Assembly: GCA_020060485.1 (NCBI GenBank)
Contig: JAGVAB010000171.1
Span: 1 to 24,957 of the forward strand
Source of the DNA: Anaerolineales bacterium
GTDB taxonomy: Bacteria > Chloroflexota > Anaerolineae > Anaerolineales > Anaerolineaceae
DNA: 24,957 nucleotides
Reading direction: 5' to 3'
Below the pieces are notes generated by a model. That model made no database searches and was not told the origin of the DNA. It was given only the letters and a program-made list of their open reading frames with translations. Positions 16,701 through 24,646 of this stretch are shown here, one piece after another. The position numbers and the translations under genes are program-made. The number at the start of each line of letters is the position of its first letter. Within the stretch, counting starts at the first letter, position 1.

Positions 16701-17915
16701 TCAGTCAGGGAAAAGGCTGCGCAAATCAAAATCATCATTCAACAGTCCATCCTGATATGCCCCAACCTCAATTTCCGATTCCATCAAATGTTTGATGTCC
16801 ATCGCACGTTTGGAATCTCCCAGAATAATCGCCCCGACGATCTTCCCATCGCGCAGTGCCAGCCTTTCATACCGCCCGCCTTCTGGCGAAACCCGGCGCA
16901 GAATACTGATCTCATCCCCTTCTGCAGTAGCCTCACCATAGGAGATGAACTCCATCCCCACGATCTTTAATCGATTGGACGGTAAAGTGCCCCGGTACAC
17001 TTCGCTTCCCGGCTTTACCATATTGATCGCGGCAATTCTCCCTTGCTCGCTGGCGGCCGGGATGATGCCATACACCACGCCCTCAAACTCGGCGACATCA
17101 CCTGCGCCATACACATCTGCTTCGCTGGTCACTAAATAAGGGTCAACCAGCAATCCGCGCCCGGAAGAAAGACCAGCCGATTTCCACATCTCAATATTGG
17201 AACGAATTCCAGCCGAAAAGATCGCCAAGCCGCTGTTCAATTGACGTCCATTTTCCAGGTGCAGCAACAATCCAGTTTCGGAAGAAGTGATCTTCTCAAC
17301 CTTGGTGGCCAGATGTACTTCCAATCCAAGTTGTTCCAGGTAGGCTTGCAACACTGCCGCTCCAGGTTCATCCAGTTGCCGCGGCAACAGCCGTTCCATT
17401 ATTTCTACTACACGCACTTTCAACCCCCGGTCGAGCAGGGCTTTGGCTGTTTCCAACCCCAACAACCCGCCGCCAATCAAGGTGGCAGAACCTGCCTGAT
17501 CGGAAAATGCAGCGATGGCCTTGGCGTCATCCAAAGTACGCAGGGCAAACACTCCAGGCAGATCTGCCCCATCCACTGGGGGAATGAATGACCTTCCTCC
17601 GCTTGCCAACAACAATCGATCATAATCCACCCTGAGACCATCAGCCATGACCAACTGCCGGTTTTGCAAATCCAGAGCATTCACAGTTGTACTTAAATGC
17701 AACTGAATGCCTTCTTGTGTGTACCACGCCTCCTGCCGAAAATAAGTCTCTTCAGCCGAAATCCTGCCAGCAATGAATTCCCATAACTTGGGACGGTAAT
17801 AATAGGGGTAAGGTTCAGCGGAATAGATATACACGTTTCCCGCTGGATCCAGCTTTCTGATCTCTCTGGCAGCCGTAACCCCTGCTACACCGCCGCCCAC
17901 AATGACATAGCGCAT
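16701..17915 (-). CDS. NAD(P)H:rubredoxin oxidoreductase (FAD-dependent)
   Basis: A 404-residue flavoprotein of the pyridine-nucleotide disulfide-oxidoreductase fold without the redox-active Cys pair. It shows an N-terminal FAD motif VGGGVAG (6-12), a PYYYRPKLWEFI segment typical of rubredoxin/nitrite-reductase-type reductases, and a second dinucleotide motif IGGGLLGLETA for NAD(P)H. YGAGDVAEF closes the FAD site, and a small C-terminal domain follows. It should pass electrons from NAD(P)H to the rubredoxin encoded directly upstream. The ATG at 17915 starts two bases after the rubredoxin stop codon; a GTG at 17921 would overlap that stop (GTGA). Either way the two are translationally coupled. 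The specific rubredoxin partnership is inferred from gene order and family. Confidence 0.92.
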   Translation of the reverse strand: MRYVIVGGGVAGVTAAREIRKLDPAGNVYIYSAEPYPYYYRPKLWEFIAGRISAEETYFRQEAWYTQEGIQLHLSTTVNALDLQNRQLVMADGLRVDYDRLLLASGGRSFIPPVDGADLPGVFALRTLDDAKAIAAFSDQAGSATLIGGGLLGLETAKALLDRGLKVRVVEIMERLLPRQLDEPGAAVLQAYLEQLGLEVHLATKVEKITSSETGLLLHLENGRQLNSGLAIFSAGIRSNIEMWKSAGLSSGRGLLVDPYLVTSEADVYGAGDVAEFEGVVYGIIPAASEQGRIAAINMVKPGSEVYRGTLPSNRLKIVGMEFISYGEATAEGDEISILRRVSPEGGRYERLALRDGKIVGAIILGDSKRAMDIKHLMESEIEVGAYQDGLLNDDFDLRSLFPD

Positions 17916-17917
17916 AT

Positions 17918-18076
17918 TCACATTTTCTCAAACGTGTCTTTTGGCGCACCGCAATCCGGGCACTCCCAATCCTCCGGCAAGTCTTCAAACGGGGTGCCTG
18001 GGGCAATTCCCCCATCCGGGTCGCCCAGCTCAGGATCATAAATATATCCACAGTCAACACATTGCCACTTTGCCAT
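17918..18076 (-). CDS. Rubredoxin
   Basis: A 52-residue Fe(Cys)4 electron carrier. The two metal knuckles are CVDC (Cys6, Cys9) and CPDC (Cys39, Cys42). The conserved aromatic core is Trp4, Tyr11, Tyr13, Phe30 and Trp37, and the sequence includes the [21 protein letters not shown] stretch typical of the family. GGAGG lies seven bases upstream of the ATG. It is the electron donor expected for the class II superoxide reductase two genes downstream, charged by the flavoprotein whose gene starts at its stop codon. It lies 47 bases after mltG on the same strand, so it could be read from that operon or from its own weak promoter. Confidence 0.97.
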   Translation of the reverse strand: MAKWQCVDCGYIYDPELGDPDGGIAPGTPFEDLPEDWECPDCGAPKDTFEKM

Positions 18077-18123
18077 ATTCTTTCCTCCAATTTTGGTTTA
18101 TGCTCTATGCGTTGTATCCGCCT

Positions 18124-19263
18124 CTAAGGGCAGGCCTTCTGCAAATGCTCCTCGAAGGTAACAGAAAAATGATGATACCCCGACCCGTCACAGCGCGCCC
18201 GAAAAAAATAATAAGGTGATCGCGCAGGAAAGGCCACCGCCTGCAATGCTCCCAAAGACGGGTTGCAGATTGGTCCAGGCGGCAATCCAGCATTCTGATA
18301 GGTATTATAGGATGAATCTACCTTAAGATCCGTCAATGTGAGCGGGTTTTTCCACCAGGATTTTGCCGTCGGGACATACCCCAATGCATATTGCACGGTT
18401 GGGTCACTTTCCAATCGCATGCCTACTGCCAGGCGATTAAGAAAGACCGAGGCGATCAAAGGCTGCTCCTCAACGATAACAGCTTCCCGCTGTACGATCG
18501 AAGCCAGGATTACGGCTTCTTCAAGGCTCAATCCCTGTTGAGCAAATCCTAACCGTAGATCAGCGGTTATTTCCGCATCGAATTGATCCATCATCATTCT
18601 CAACAAATCATACGCCGAGGCAGTACGACTGATCTGGTAGATGCCGGGAAACAAAAATCCCTCAGCTGATTCTGCATCCGCCCATTCATAGTCCATGAAC
18701 ATTTGCTTTTGGCGGGCTGCCCGTAAGAACACCTCGCTGGAAATGTTCAACCCCGAAGTAGGCAAAACCGCTGCGATTTCTTCTAAACGCCACCCGGCCA
18801 ACACCCCAAAAGACACTTTATCAGGGGTTGCATCCTGAAACTTCCGGGCCAGATCCACTGTGGTCAAACCCGAGGGAATTTGGTATTGCCCTGCCTGAAT
18901 GGAAAGATCCAGGCCCGAATAAACCAGATAAGTTTCCAGAGCTTCAGCACTTGAGATGAATCGGCCTTCCTCCAAACGTTGGGTAATGGATTGCACCGAT
19001 TCACCAAGTTCGATCCGAAATTCTCGTTGGGCAGCATCTGGAAAAACCACAGGTTGCAGCAATTCTTTTTCATACCGCATCAAATCCAGCGCATGCAGCG
19101 TCAATTGCAGCCTGTCAAAGCCATCTCGTGGTAGACCAAAGTGTTGTTCCGCCCGATCAATGAGTGCCATACTGCTCCAGAGCACTCCGCCGATCACAGC
19201 GCAGCCAAGGATAAAGATCAACACACATGTCAATTTGGTGGTTGGCGAGTGATTTTCTGCCAT
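18124..19263 (-). CDS. mltG: Endolytic murein transglycosylase MltG
   Basis: Inner-membrane lytic transglycosylase that cuts nascent peptidoglycan and sets glycan-strand length. It is 379 residues, with a single N-terminal TM helix (about 11-32). A LysM-like region (about 80-150) follows, then the YceG domain with EGFLFPGIYQI, ILASIVQREA, SVFLNRLAVGMRLESDPTVQYALGY and AGLPPGPICNPS. In E. coli MltG the active-site segment reads EKE and the catalytic residue is, as I recall it, the second Glu; here the segment is QRE, so the likely catalytic Glu is kept and the first Glu is Gln. The ATG at 19263 follows GAGG by five bases. It lies 24 bases after ruvX, a common bacterial pairing. Confidence 0.94.
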   Translation of the reverse strand: MAENHSPTTKLTCVLIFILGCAVIGGVLWSSMALIDRAEQHFGLPRDGFDRLQLTLHALDLMRYEKELLQPVVFPDAAQREFRIELGESVQSITQRLEEGRFISSAEALETYLVYSGLDLSIQAGQYQIPSGLTTVDLARKFQDATPDKVSFGVLAGWRLEEIAAVLPTSGLNISSEVFLRAARQKQMFMDYEWADAESAEGFLFPGIYQISRTASAYDLLRMMMDQFDAEITADLRLGFAQQGLSLEEAVILASIVQREAVIVEEQPLIASVFLNRLAVGMRLESDPTVQYALGYVPTAKSWWKNPLTLTDLKVDSSYNTYQNAGLPPGPICNPSLGALQAVAFPARSPYYFFRARCDGSGYHHFSVTFEEHLQKACP

Positions 19264-19287
19264 CAATTCCTCAAAGTTCGACTGCGC

Positions 19288-19734
19288 TCATCCTGTTTCT
19301 GACGGATATTGGCCAGCTTCCTGTCGATGATCCAGAAAGGTTTGCAGCATATAAGCAGCCGCCAGATCATCCAGATGCCCGCGGCGTTTGGCGCGCTTCA
19401 CTCCCATTTCAATGCGTGCTGCCTTAACAGCCTGCGTGCTGCCGGATTCATCCCACAATTGTACCTGGATGGAACTGCATTGGCGAATCGCCTCTGCCAG
19501 ACGGATGGACTTTCGGGCTTGCGGCCCTACTTCTCCTTCCGCATCCAGTGCCTGACCGACAATAATCAGCACTGCTTCTTGTTCTTCCGCCAGCCTGGCA
19601 ATGCGCAGCGCATTGGCTCCCCTTGATTCATGCTTTAAAACAGTCAATGGATTGGCGATCATCCCGCCAGGATCACTGATGGCGATGCCCAACCTTTTCT
19701 CGCCTGGGTCAACTGCCAGAACCCTTTGGCTCAC
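19288..19734 (-). CDS. ruvX: RuvX/YqgF family RNase H-fold nuclease
   Basis: RNase H-fold protein, described as a Holliday-junction-resolvase-like enzyme and implicated in 16S rRNA 5' processing. The 148-residue product shows VLAVDPGEKRLGIAISD (the first catalytic Asp in DxGxKRxG), the VLIIVGQALDAEGEVG strand-turn (usually VGLPxxxxG), DESGST (usually DERxTT) and the C-terminal DDLAAAYMLQTFLD with its catalytic Asp. The GTG start at 19734 overlaps the upstream stop as GTGA and has GGAGG four bases before it; a longer frame from 19785 lies inside the upstream gene. The internal motifs GQAL and DESGST deviate mildly from consensus. Confidence 0.92.
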   Translation of the reverse strand: MSQRVLAVDPGEKRLGIAISDPGGMIANPLTVLKHESRGANALRIARLAEEQEAVLIIVGQALDAEGEVGPQARKSIRLAEAIRQCSSIQVQLWDESGSTQAVKAARIEMGVKRAKRRGHLDDLAAAYMLQTFLDHRQEAGQYPSETG

Positions 19735-21212
19735 TCTGCCTCCAATTGAATGCGCAACGGCAGGTAAGGCAAACGCGGCCACCACTGAGGCCGAAGCCGC
19801 ACAACAGGCGCACTGTCCAGGGGGTACTTGTCCATCAGTATCAAGCCCACATCTTCGGGTTTGGCCCCCAAGAGAGACCGGATCATGGTTTCACGCTGCC
19901 AGTTGGGGCGTATCTTCCTTTCTGCTACCACCTGCCATTCCCTGGCGTTCATCTGGCGCACAGAAACCAGTTCCAGCGAAGCATCATCTGCCGAGTATCC
20001 CTTTGTCAAACCGGCATCCAGCGCAAACTGTGCTGCCCTTTCCAGGTCTGCCCGTTCCACATAATGAGCGGAAAACTCCACTTGCACGCTCAAGGTCAGC
20101 AGGTCGCCCGGTTCGCCAATAGCTGGTTCTTGTTGTTCCAGGATGATCTCAACCACTTCCAGGCTGTCAGCAATCAGGATACTGGACTCTCCCAACACGC
20201 GTTCCATGTCCATCCTGGCGCTCTCTTCCAACGTGAACAGCAACCTGTCCCGCAAGCGCAACAGATCAAGCTCTGTGGGCATGGGCGCATCCCGGTCGCC
20301 ACCACCTGTGGTCGGCTCCAGGTTGTTAACCTTCAGGCTGAGTCCGCGGGCACCTTCCACCGCCAGAATGCTGCCAGCCTCAACATTACCAGCTTCCCCC
20401 GGTAAAACTGCCTGCACCCGAACGGTTGCCGTTTCACCCGCTCCGGATGGCAAGGTAACTGCCTGCAATGTCCGAAAGCGAACCACGGGTTCTTGCAGCG
20501 TCAGCACTACAGTGCCAGCGTCCACTGCGGTGATTTCGTCAGACAGGTTCGTGAAAACAACCTCTCCTTCCGCTCGCTTGTCCGACAATTTCAACATCCC
20601 GCTGGCAGTGATCTGGTCCCTTCCTTCGACGATAACCGTAGTGGTTCGTACCGGCACGATGCCCGTTACTGTCGTCGTGGAGGCATCCAAGCTGCCAGAG
20701 GCGAGAAAATCAACCCGCTGCACAACCTCAGCCATTTTGAATGACACCTCAGCACCGGGCAGTAAAAAAACACCCAGCCCCAGAACTGCCAGCACTCCCA
20801 CAAAGAATGCCGCCAGGCGAAGCATCGTGTTACTCACCAATGGCTGCCTGGTATTCTTCTTCCATTCTTTCAAATCACCCAGCGTCCAGCGCGCCGGTGA
20901 TCTTTCCAGGGTGTTTGCAGTTTTGCGCGGTGATTTCCATGCCTCACGCTGTGCCTGTGATACCGACTCAAAGGCTGGTATCTTCAATTCGCGCGCAAAG
21001 GTGAGTACGTCATCATCATGGCAGACTACTGCCAGTTGCGCCCCCAATTTTTGACCCTGGCGCTGAAGCAGAACCAGATCGATCTCCCGATCCAGCACAC
21101 GCCCGCGTTGCGGCCAGACCAGCAGGATGCGCGGCGCCTTGCTCCACATCATCTTGTCTCTGGCCGAAACGAAATCATCATCCCGTTCCAACTGCACAAC
21201 ATATGTTTTCAT
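19731..21212 (-). CDS. Membrane-anchored protein with baseplate-J-like domain
   Basis: A 493-residue protein. The N-terminal 90 residues look like a small alpha/beta cytoplasmic domain (ILLVWPQRGRVLDR, then QLAVVCHDDDVLTFARELKIPAFES). A basic linker and one TM helix (about 131-152) follow. The large outer region is Thr/Val-rich beta structure, and within it GEAGNVEAGSIL (272-283) and a VNN...GGGDRD element (about 295-307) match the hallmark of phage baseplate J/gp47-type domains. The C-terminus is Arg/Pro/Trp-rich. The ATG at 21212 begins MKTYVVQLERDDD; its ribosome-binding site is weak and the frame could start earlier (21236). The stop overlaps ruvX, so it is translationally coupled to ruvX and mltG. 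Function unknown; no other phage gene is nearby. Confidence 0.85.
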   Translation of the reverse strand: MKTYVVQLERDDDFVSARDKMMWSKAPRILLVWPQRGRVLDREIDLVLLQRQGQKLGAQLAVVCHDDDVLTFARELKIPAFESVSQAQREAWKSPRKTANTLERSPARWTLGDLKEWKKNTRQPLVSNTMLRLAAFFVGVLAVLGLGVFLLPGAEVSFKMAEVVQRVDFLASGSLDASTTTVTGIVPVRTTTVIVEGRDQITASGMLKLSDKRAEGEVVFTNLSDEITAVDAGTVVLTLQEPVVRFRTLQAVTLPSGAGETATVRVQAVLPGEAGNVEAGSILAVEGARGLSLKVNNLEPTTGGGDRDAPMPTELDLLRLRDRLLFTLEESARMDMERVLGESSILIADSLEVVEIILEQQEPAIGEPGDLLTLSVQVEFSAHYVERADLERAAQFALDAGLTKGYSADDASLELVSVRQMNAREWQVVAERKIRPNWQRETMIRSLLGAKPEDVGLILMDKYPLDSAPVVRLRPQWWPRLPYLPLRIQLEAE

Positions 21213-21227
21213 GAATTTCTGAAAAGA

Positions 21228-21233
21228 ATTATA
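21228..21233 (-). promoter_or_regulatory. -10 box for the baseplate-J-like gene/ruvX/mltG operon
   Basis: A perfect TATAAT on the minus strand lies 15 bases before the ATG at 21212. The -35 hexamer at 17 bases (GGGTTG) is poor, so the promoter is only a candidate and the leader would be very short. Confidence 0.35.
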
Positions 21234-21294
21234 CAATACATCCTGCAGAACAACCCGCTTAAGGCTGTTTGAAACCCAATTTAACGTTCTGCGA

Positions 21295-21300
21295 TATAAT
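21295..21300 (+). promoter_or_regulatory. -10 box for the lipoprotein gene
   Basis: A perfect TATAAT lies 39 bases before the ATG at 21340. The best upstream -35-like hexamer, TTGAAA (21269-21274), is at a 20-base spacing, longer than ideal. With the minus-strand -10 box at 21228-21233 it forms a divergent promoter region. Confidence 0.4.
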
Positions 21301-21339
21301 TAATGCACGTTCTTTTATCCAAATAAGGAGATATTCGCC

Positions 21340-22209
21340 ATGCGAAAGTCTTTAGGATTTCTTATTCTTGCCTCAATCCTGTTATCGGCCTGCAATTTGC
21401 CGATCAACGAACAATCCTCAACGGGAGATTCGATTGCCACCAGAGTTGCCTCCACCCTGACGGCCGAACTCAATGGAGAAAATAATCCCCTGGGCACATC
21501 TGTTGCCGCCACACTGACCTCAATGCCAACGGATGAAATTTCTGCGCCTTCATCCACCCCCCAACCCAGTGAGACCCCGGCCGCCACCAATACTGTGCCC
21601 CCAACCGAAACTCCGACGCCCTCAGTTACTCCGACATTAAACTTGGGATCGCCTTCCTGGCGCAACACCCTGGACAATGGCGTTGCCTTCGGCTTGCAGA
21701 CTCCCTATGAAGATGTCAACTCGGCTTTCTCAGTTGCTAATGGTGTTCTTGTTATGAAAAGCTTCAGTTCATCCGGTTTTCGCGGCTGGAGGCTTACTTC
21801 GCAGGCGCCTGCCAACATCTATCTGCAAGCCATCCTTACCACCAGGAGCTGCTCCGGACAGGATCAATATGGTCTTGTGCTCCGCGCGCCCGATTATACA
21901 GAAGGCCAGGGTTATTATCTTGGCCTGACCTGCGACAGTCAATTCCGTTTCACCCGGTGGGATGCCAATGGGGTCAATTCGCTTGCCAGCGGGTCAAACG
22001 CGGCCATTCTGGGTGGGACAAATCAGACCAACCGCCTGGCCATACGCGCCGAGGGAACGAACTTTAAAATCTACGTCAACGACCAGCTCATCCAGGAAGT
22101 TGACGATTCATCCTTCACTGGCAAAGGACATTTCGGCGTTTTCACCGCCGGCGTTTCCCGCAACCTCGTTGTCGATATGGATGAAATCGCATACTGGACA
22201 CTGCCCTGA
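21340..22209 (+). CDS. Lipoprotein with Thr/Pro-rich linker and jelly-roll-like domain
   Basis: A 289-residue secreted lipoprotein: signal peptide 1-17 with lipobox LSAC and Cys18 as the lipidated residue. A low-complexity Ser/Thr/Pro stretch (about 55-100, with repeated TPTP/PTET units) serves as a spacer. A C-terminal domain of about 185 residues (WRNTLDNG onward to the C-terminus) follows. Its pattern, including GYYLGLTCDSQFRFTRW, NRLAIRAEGTNFKIYVNDQLIQEV and GHFGVFTAG, resembles concanavalin-like beta-sandwich domains related to DUF1080/LamG, which bind sugars or are structural. Catalytic function cannot be claimed. AAGGAG lies nine bases before the ATG. The exonuclease gene follows after 25 bases and is probably co-transcribed. 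Confidence 0.88.
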   Translation: MRKSLGFLILASILLSACNLPINEQSSTGDSIATRVASTLTAELNGENNPLGTSVAATLTSMPTDEISAPSSTPQPSETPAATNTVPPTETPTPSVTPTLNLGSPSWRNTLDNGVAFGLQTPYEDVNSAFSVANGVLVMKSFSSSGFRGWRLTSQAPANIYLQAILTTRSCSGQDQYGLVLRAPDYTEGQGYYLGLTCDSQFRFTRWDANGVNSLASGSNAAILGGTNQTNRLAIRAEGTNFKIYVNDQLIQEVDDSSFTGKGHFGVFTAGVSRNLVVDMDEIAYWTLP

Positions 22210-22234
22210 AAGTAATCTTTGAAAAGGTCTTAAC

Positions 22235-22816
22235 ATGGACGCAACCAAATCAACCCCTCGCCAGCAAGCCATTTACATCGCACAACAGCGCCTCAAGCAA
22301 AACCCGGTTTTTATTGACACCGAAACCACAGGCCTGGATCGCCAGGCCGAGATTGTCGAAATTGCCATTATCGACCATGATGGCACTGTTCTGCTGGATG
22401 AACTGGTAAAACCTCTCCGTTTGCCCATCCCGGCCGGCGCCACAGCCATTCATCACATTACGGACAAAGCAGTAGAAAACGCCAAAACCTGGCCAGTGCT
22501 TTGGCCTACCATTCGCAGCATCCTTTTTGGACGGGTCATCGGTTTCTACAATGAAGAATTTGACATGCGTATGCTCCAGCAAACTCATTCTGGCTATGGC
22601 CTTCCCTGGAAGGAATCCTTCCAAACCTTCTGCATCATGAAACTTTATGCCCAGTTTGCCGGTCAGTGGGACCCTCGCCGCCGGGCTTATCAATATCACA
22701 GCCTGGAGAATGCCGGTCGCCAATGCAATATTCCGCTGCCCAACAGCCATCGCGCCGCTGATGATACCCAGCTGACGCGCGCCTTGCTGCACTATATCGC
22801 CAACCACCCGGCCTGA
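22235..22816 (+). CDS. DEDDh 3'-5' exonuclease (DnaQ-like)
   Basis: A 193-residue exonuclease of the DnaQ/epsilon superfamily. Exo I is FIDTETTG (Asp28, Glu30), Exo II is YNEEFDMRM (Asp110), and Exo III is SHRAADDT with His172 and Asp177, so the DEDDh set is complete. It has no polymerase, BRCT or helicase domain and lacks the C-terminal alpha-subunit-binding tail of the Pol III epsilon subunit, so a repair or RNA-trimming role is as likely as proofreading. AAAAGG precedes the ATG. It follows the lipoprotein gene closely, and a strong terminator ends the unit. Confidence 0.92.
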   Translation: MDATKSTPRQQAIYIAQQRLKQNPVFIDTETTGLDRQAEIVEIAIIDHDGTVLLDELVKPLRLPIPAGATAIHHITDKAVENAKTWPVLWPTIRSILFGRVIGFYNEEFDMRMLQQTHSGYGLPWKESFQTFCIMKLYAQFAGQWDPRRRAYQYHSLENAGRQCNIPLPNSHRAADDTQLTRALLHYIANHPA

Positions 22817-22841
22817 TCCAACCCTTGCCAATCACTGCACA

Positions 22842-22877
22842 GGCGGCACCCGTCTTTGGGTGTCGCCCAATTTTTTT
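22842..22877 (+). terminator. Rho-independent terminator after the exonuclease gene
   Basis: A GC-rich 10-bp stem (22842-22851 with 22858-22867, one G-T wobble) with a 6-base loop is followed by CAA and seven T (22871-22877). It isolates the msrP promoter region from upstream transcription. Confidence 0.9.
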
Positions 22878-22961
22878 GTCCGTTGAGAAGTGGCGTGATG
22901 TGTAGTAGTGGGCCCCTCTTCCACGGCAAATCTGGAGAACCTTTCTTTTCGTCGCCTGTAT

Positions 22962-23000
22962 TATAGATTATTATGATATAATATATCATAATAATCTATA
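22962..23000. promoter_or_regulatory. 39-bp palindromic operator/promoter of msrPQ
   Basis: Two perfect 18-bp arms (22962-22979 and 22983-23000) are separated by AAT. The centre contains TGATATAAT (22974-22982), an extended -10 element, so a dimeric regulator bound here would cover the promoter. It ends 27 bases before the msrP start. The half-site ATTATGATA also occurs in the sodA operator. The stem is almost pure A/T with no T-run after it, so it is not a terminator. Confidence 0.6.
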
Positions 23001-23027
23001 CTTTTCCGGTATGCAATGAGGCCGAGA

Positions 23028-23981
23028 ATGAAGAAAATTTCTTCGTCACAAATCACCCCGCAAAATGTGTATTCGCGCCGCGAATTCCTGAAAAAAGCAG
23101 CTCTGCTTTCTGCCGGAGCCAGCATCCTGGCGGCTTGTCAACCCACCCTGAGTACACTGAATAACTCTACCCCATCCTCTGCAAGCACCCTGTCGCCCTT
23201 TGCCAACGCCAGCATGGATGACCTGGGCAGATCACTGACCAGTTTTGAAGACGTTACCTCGTACAATAACTTCTATGAATTCTACTTGGGCAAAGAAGGC
23301 ATTGGCAATCTGGCCAGAGACCTTAAGATCCGCCCCTGGAGTGTGGAAATCTCTGGCCTGGTAAACAAACCCAAAACCTATGATGTCGATGAACTCATCA
23401 CCAGATTTGGCGAGGAGGAACGCATCTATCGCATGCGTTGCGTGGAAGGCTGGTCGATGGTCATCCCCTGGTTGGGTTTCCCTTTGGCAAAGCTCCTCAA
23501 TGAGGTGGAGCCTGCTTCGGAGGCGCGCTATGTGCGTTTCATCACCCTGTTTGATGAAGACCAAATGTCTGGCCAACGATCAGGAATGTTCCCCTGGCCG
23601 TATGTTGAAGGCTTGCGCCTGGATGAGGCGATGCACAATCTGACCATCCTCTCAACCGGGTTATATGGAAAAAATCTACTCCCCCAGAATGGTGCCCCGC
23701 TGCGCCTGGTCGTACCCTGGAAGTATGGCTTCAAGAGCATTAAATCCATCGTCAAGATTGATCTGGTCAAAGAGATGCCCACTTCTTTATGGATGGCTAC
23801 CTCTCCCCGGGAATACGGCTTCTTTGCCAATGTCAACCCCGAGGTATCTCATCCCCGCTGGTCGCAGGCCACCGAACGCATCATCGGCGCCTCAGGCCGG
23901 GTCGACACGCTGATGTTCAATGGCTATCAGGAAGAGGTCGCCGGGCTCTATGCCGGCATGGATCTGAGGCAATGGTTCTGA
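23028..23981 (+). CDS. msrP: Methionine sulfoxide reductase, Mo-cofactor subunit MsrP
   Basis: Extracytoplasmic molybdoenzyme (YedY family) that repairs methionine sulfoxide in envelope proteins using electrons from MsrQ. It is 317 residues. The N-terminus carries a Tat signal with SRREFLKKA (twin Arg 17-18), a hydrophobic stretch, and then LAAC, so Cys37 may be lipidated and tether the enzyme. The sulfite-oxidase-fold core shows [10 protein letters not shown] with Cys138 as the expected molybdenum ligand, then [22 protein letters not shown]. The ATG at 23028 has AGG six bases upstream; an ATG at 23016 would add four residues. It overlaps msrQ by ten bases and lies just after a 39-bp palindrome. 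Confidence 0.95.
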   Translation: MKKISSSQITPQNVYSRREFLKKAALLSAGASILAACQPTLSTLNNSTPSSASTLSPFANASMDDLGRSLTSFEDVTSYNNFYEFYLGKEGIGNLARDLKIRPWSVEISGLVNKPKTYDVDELITRFGEEERIYRMRCVEGWSMVIPWLGFPLAKLLNEVEPASEARYVRFITLFDEDQMSGQRSGMFPWPYVEGLRLDEAMHNLTILSTGLYGKNLLPQNGAPLRLVVPWKYGFKSIKSIVKIDLVKEMPTSLWMATSPREYGFFANVNPEVSHPRWSQATERIIGASGRVDTLMFNGYQEEVAGLYAGMDLRQWF

Positions 23982-24598
23982 AACCAGAAACCAGACTGAC
24001 CTGGGGCGTGCATATTGCATCGCTCCTGCCCGCCCTCTGGCTATTCGTCCAATGGCAAACCGCCAATCTGGGCGCAAACCCTGTCCAGGCCATCACCCGC
24101 CAGACTGGGCGCATAGCTGTCATTTGGCTTTTGTTAACCCTGGCATGCACCCCTGCCAGCCTGTTTGGGTGGGATTGGCCGCGCCGCCAGCGCCGCGCTT
24201 TAGGGCTGTATACCTTCTTCTATTCCTTGCTCCATTTTCTAACTTTCGCCGTCCTGGATTATGGCTTGCAGATCGGTATCATCTTCAAAACCTTGATCCA
24301 GCAAACCTTCATACTGCCCGGGCTGGCCGGGCTTCTCATTCTGACCGTTTTGGCACTGACGTCCCACAAAAAGGCCATCCAACGCCTGCACAGGTACTGG
24401 AAGCCCATCCAGCGCACTGTGTATCTCGCCGGGGTTCTCATCCTGCTGCATGCTGCCTGGGCGATCAAGATTGACCGTCGGCTGGTTGTTGTGTTCTCTG
24501 CCATCTTCTTTTTGCTTATGCTCTTTCGCATCCCGCCTGTCCAAAAATGGTTGCGGGCACGCGAACCAAACCATCCGTCGACCCAAACAGACGGATAA
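23972..24598 (+). CDS. msrQ: Heme-binding membrane subunit MsrQ
   Basis: Membrane b-type cytochrome (YedZ family, ferric-reductase-like) that passes electrons from the quinone pool or flavin to MsrP. The 208-residue protein has about six hydrophobic segments. The opening helix carries a His ([15 protein letters not shown]); further His residues occur in [21 protein letters not shown] and LLHAAW, the expected heme-ligand positions, and RQTGRIA and [16 protein letters not shown] match the family. The ATG at 23972 overlaps the msrP stop, so the pair is coupled; the open frame extends back into msrP but those residues are unrelated. No terminator with a T-run is seen after it. Confidence 0.94.
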   Translation: MVLKPETRLTWGVHIASLLPALWLFVQWQTANLGANPVQAITRQTGRIAVIWLLLTLACTPASLFGWDWPRRQRRALGLYTFFYSLLHFLTFAVLDYGLQIGIIFKTLIQQTFILPGLAGLLILTVLALTSHKKAIQRLHRYWKPIQRTVYLAGVLILLHAAWAIKIDRRLVVVFSAIFFLLMLFRIPPVQKWLRAREPNHPSTQTDG

Positions 24599-24646
24599 TT
24601 TCCGAATGCCAAACAGTAGATCATAGCCGCAGGGCTTTTCAAAGCT

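Noticed and set aside
18124..19263. Loss of the catalytic glutamate in MltG (QRE instead of EKE)
   Set aside because: By my recollection of the E. coli numbering, the catalytic Glu is the second of the two, and that one is kept. The first-position Gln may simply be lineage-specific, so I do not claim an inactive enzyme.
20300..20420. Phage remnant suggested by the baseplate-J-like signature
   Set aside because: No other phage structural, packaging or lysis gene is near. The gene is coupled to core genes ruvX and mltG and has matching composition.
20143..21054. A 303-codon plus-strand open frame opposite the baseplate-J-like gene
   Set aside because: Ser/Thr/Arg-rich low-complexity translation typical of an antisense shadow. 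The minus-strand frame has a membrane helix, a domain signature and coupling to ruvX.
22878..22961. A tRNA or riboswitch between the exonuclease terminator and the msrP palindrome
   Set aside because: No cloverleaf, no TTC-arm sequence and no conserved riboswitch core is visible; the msrP leader after the promoter is too short for one.
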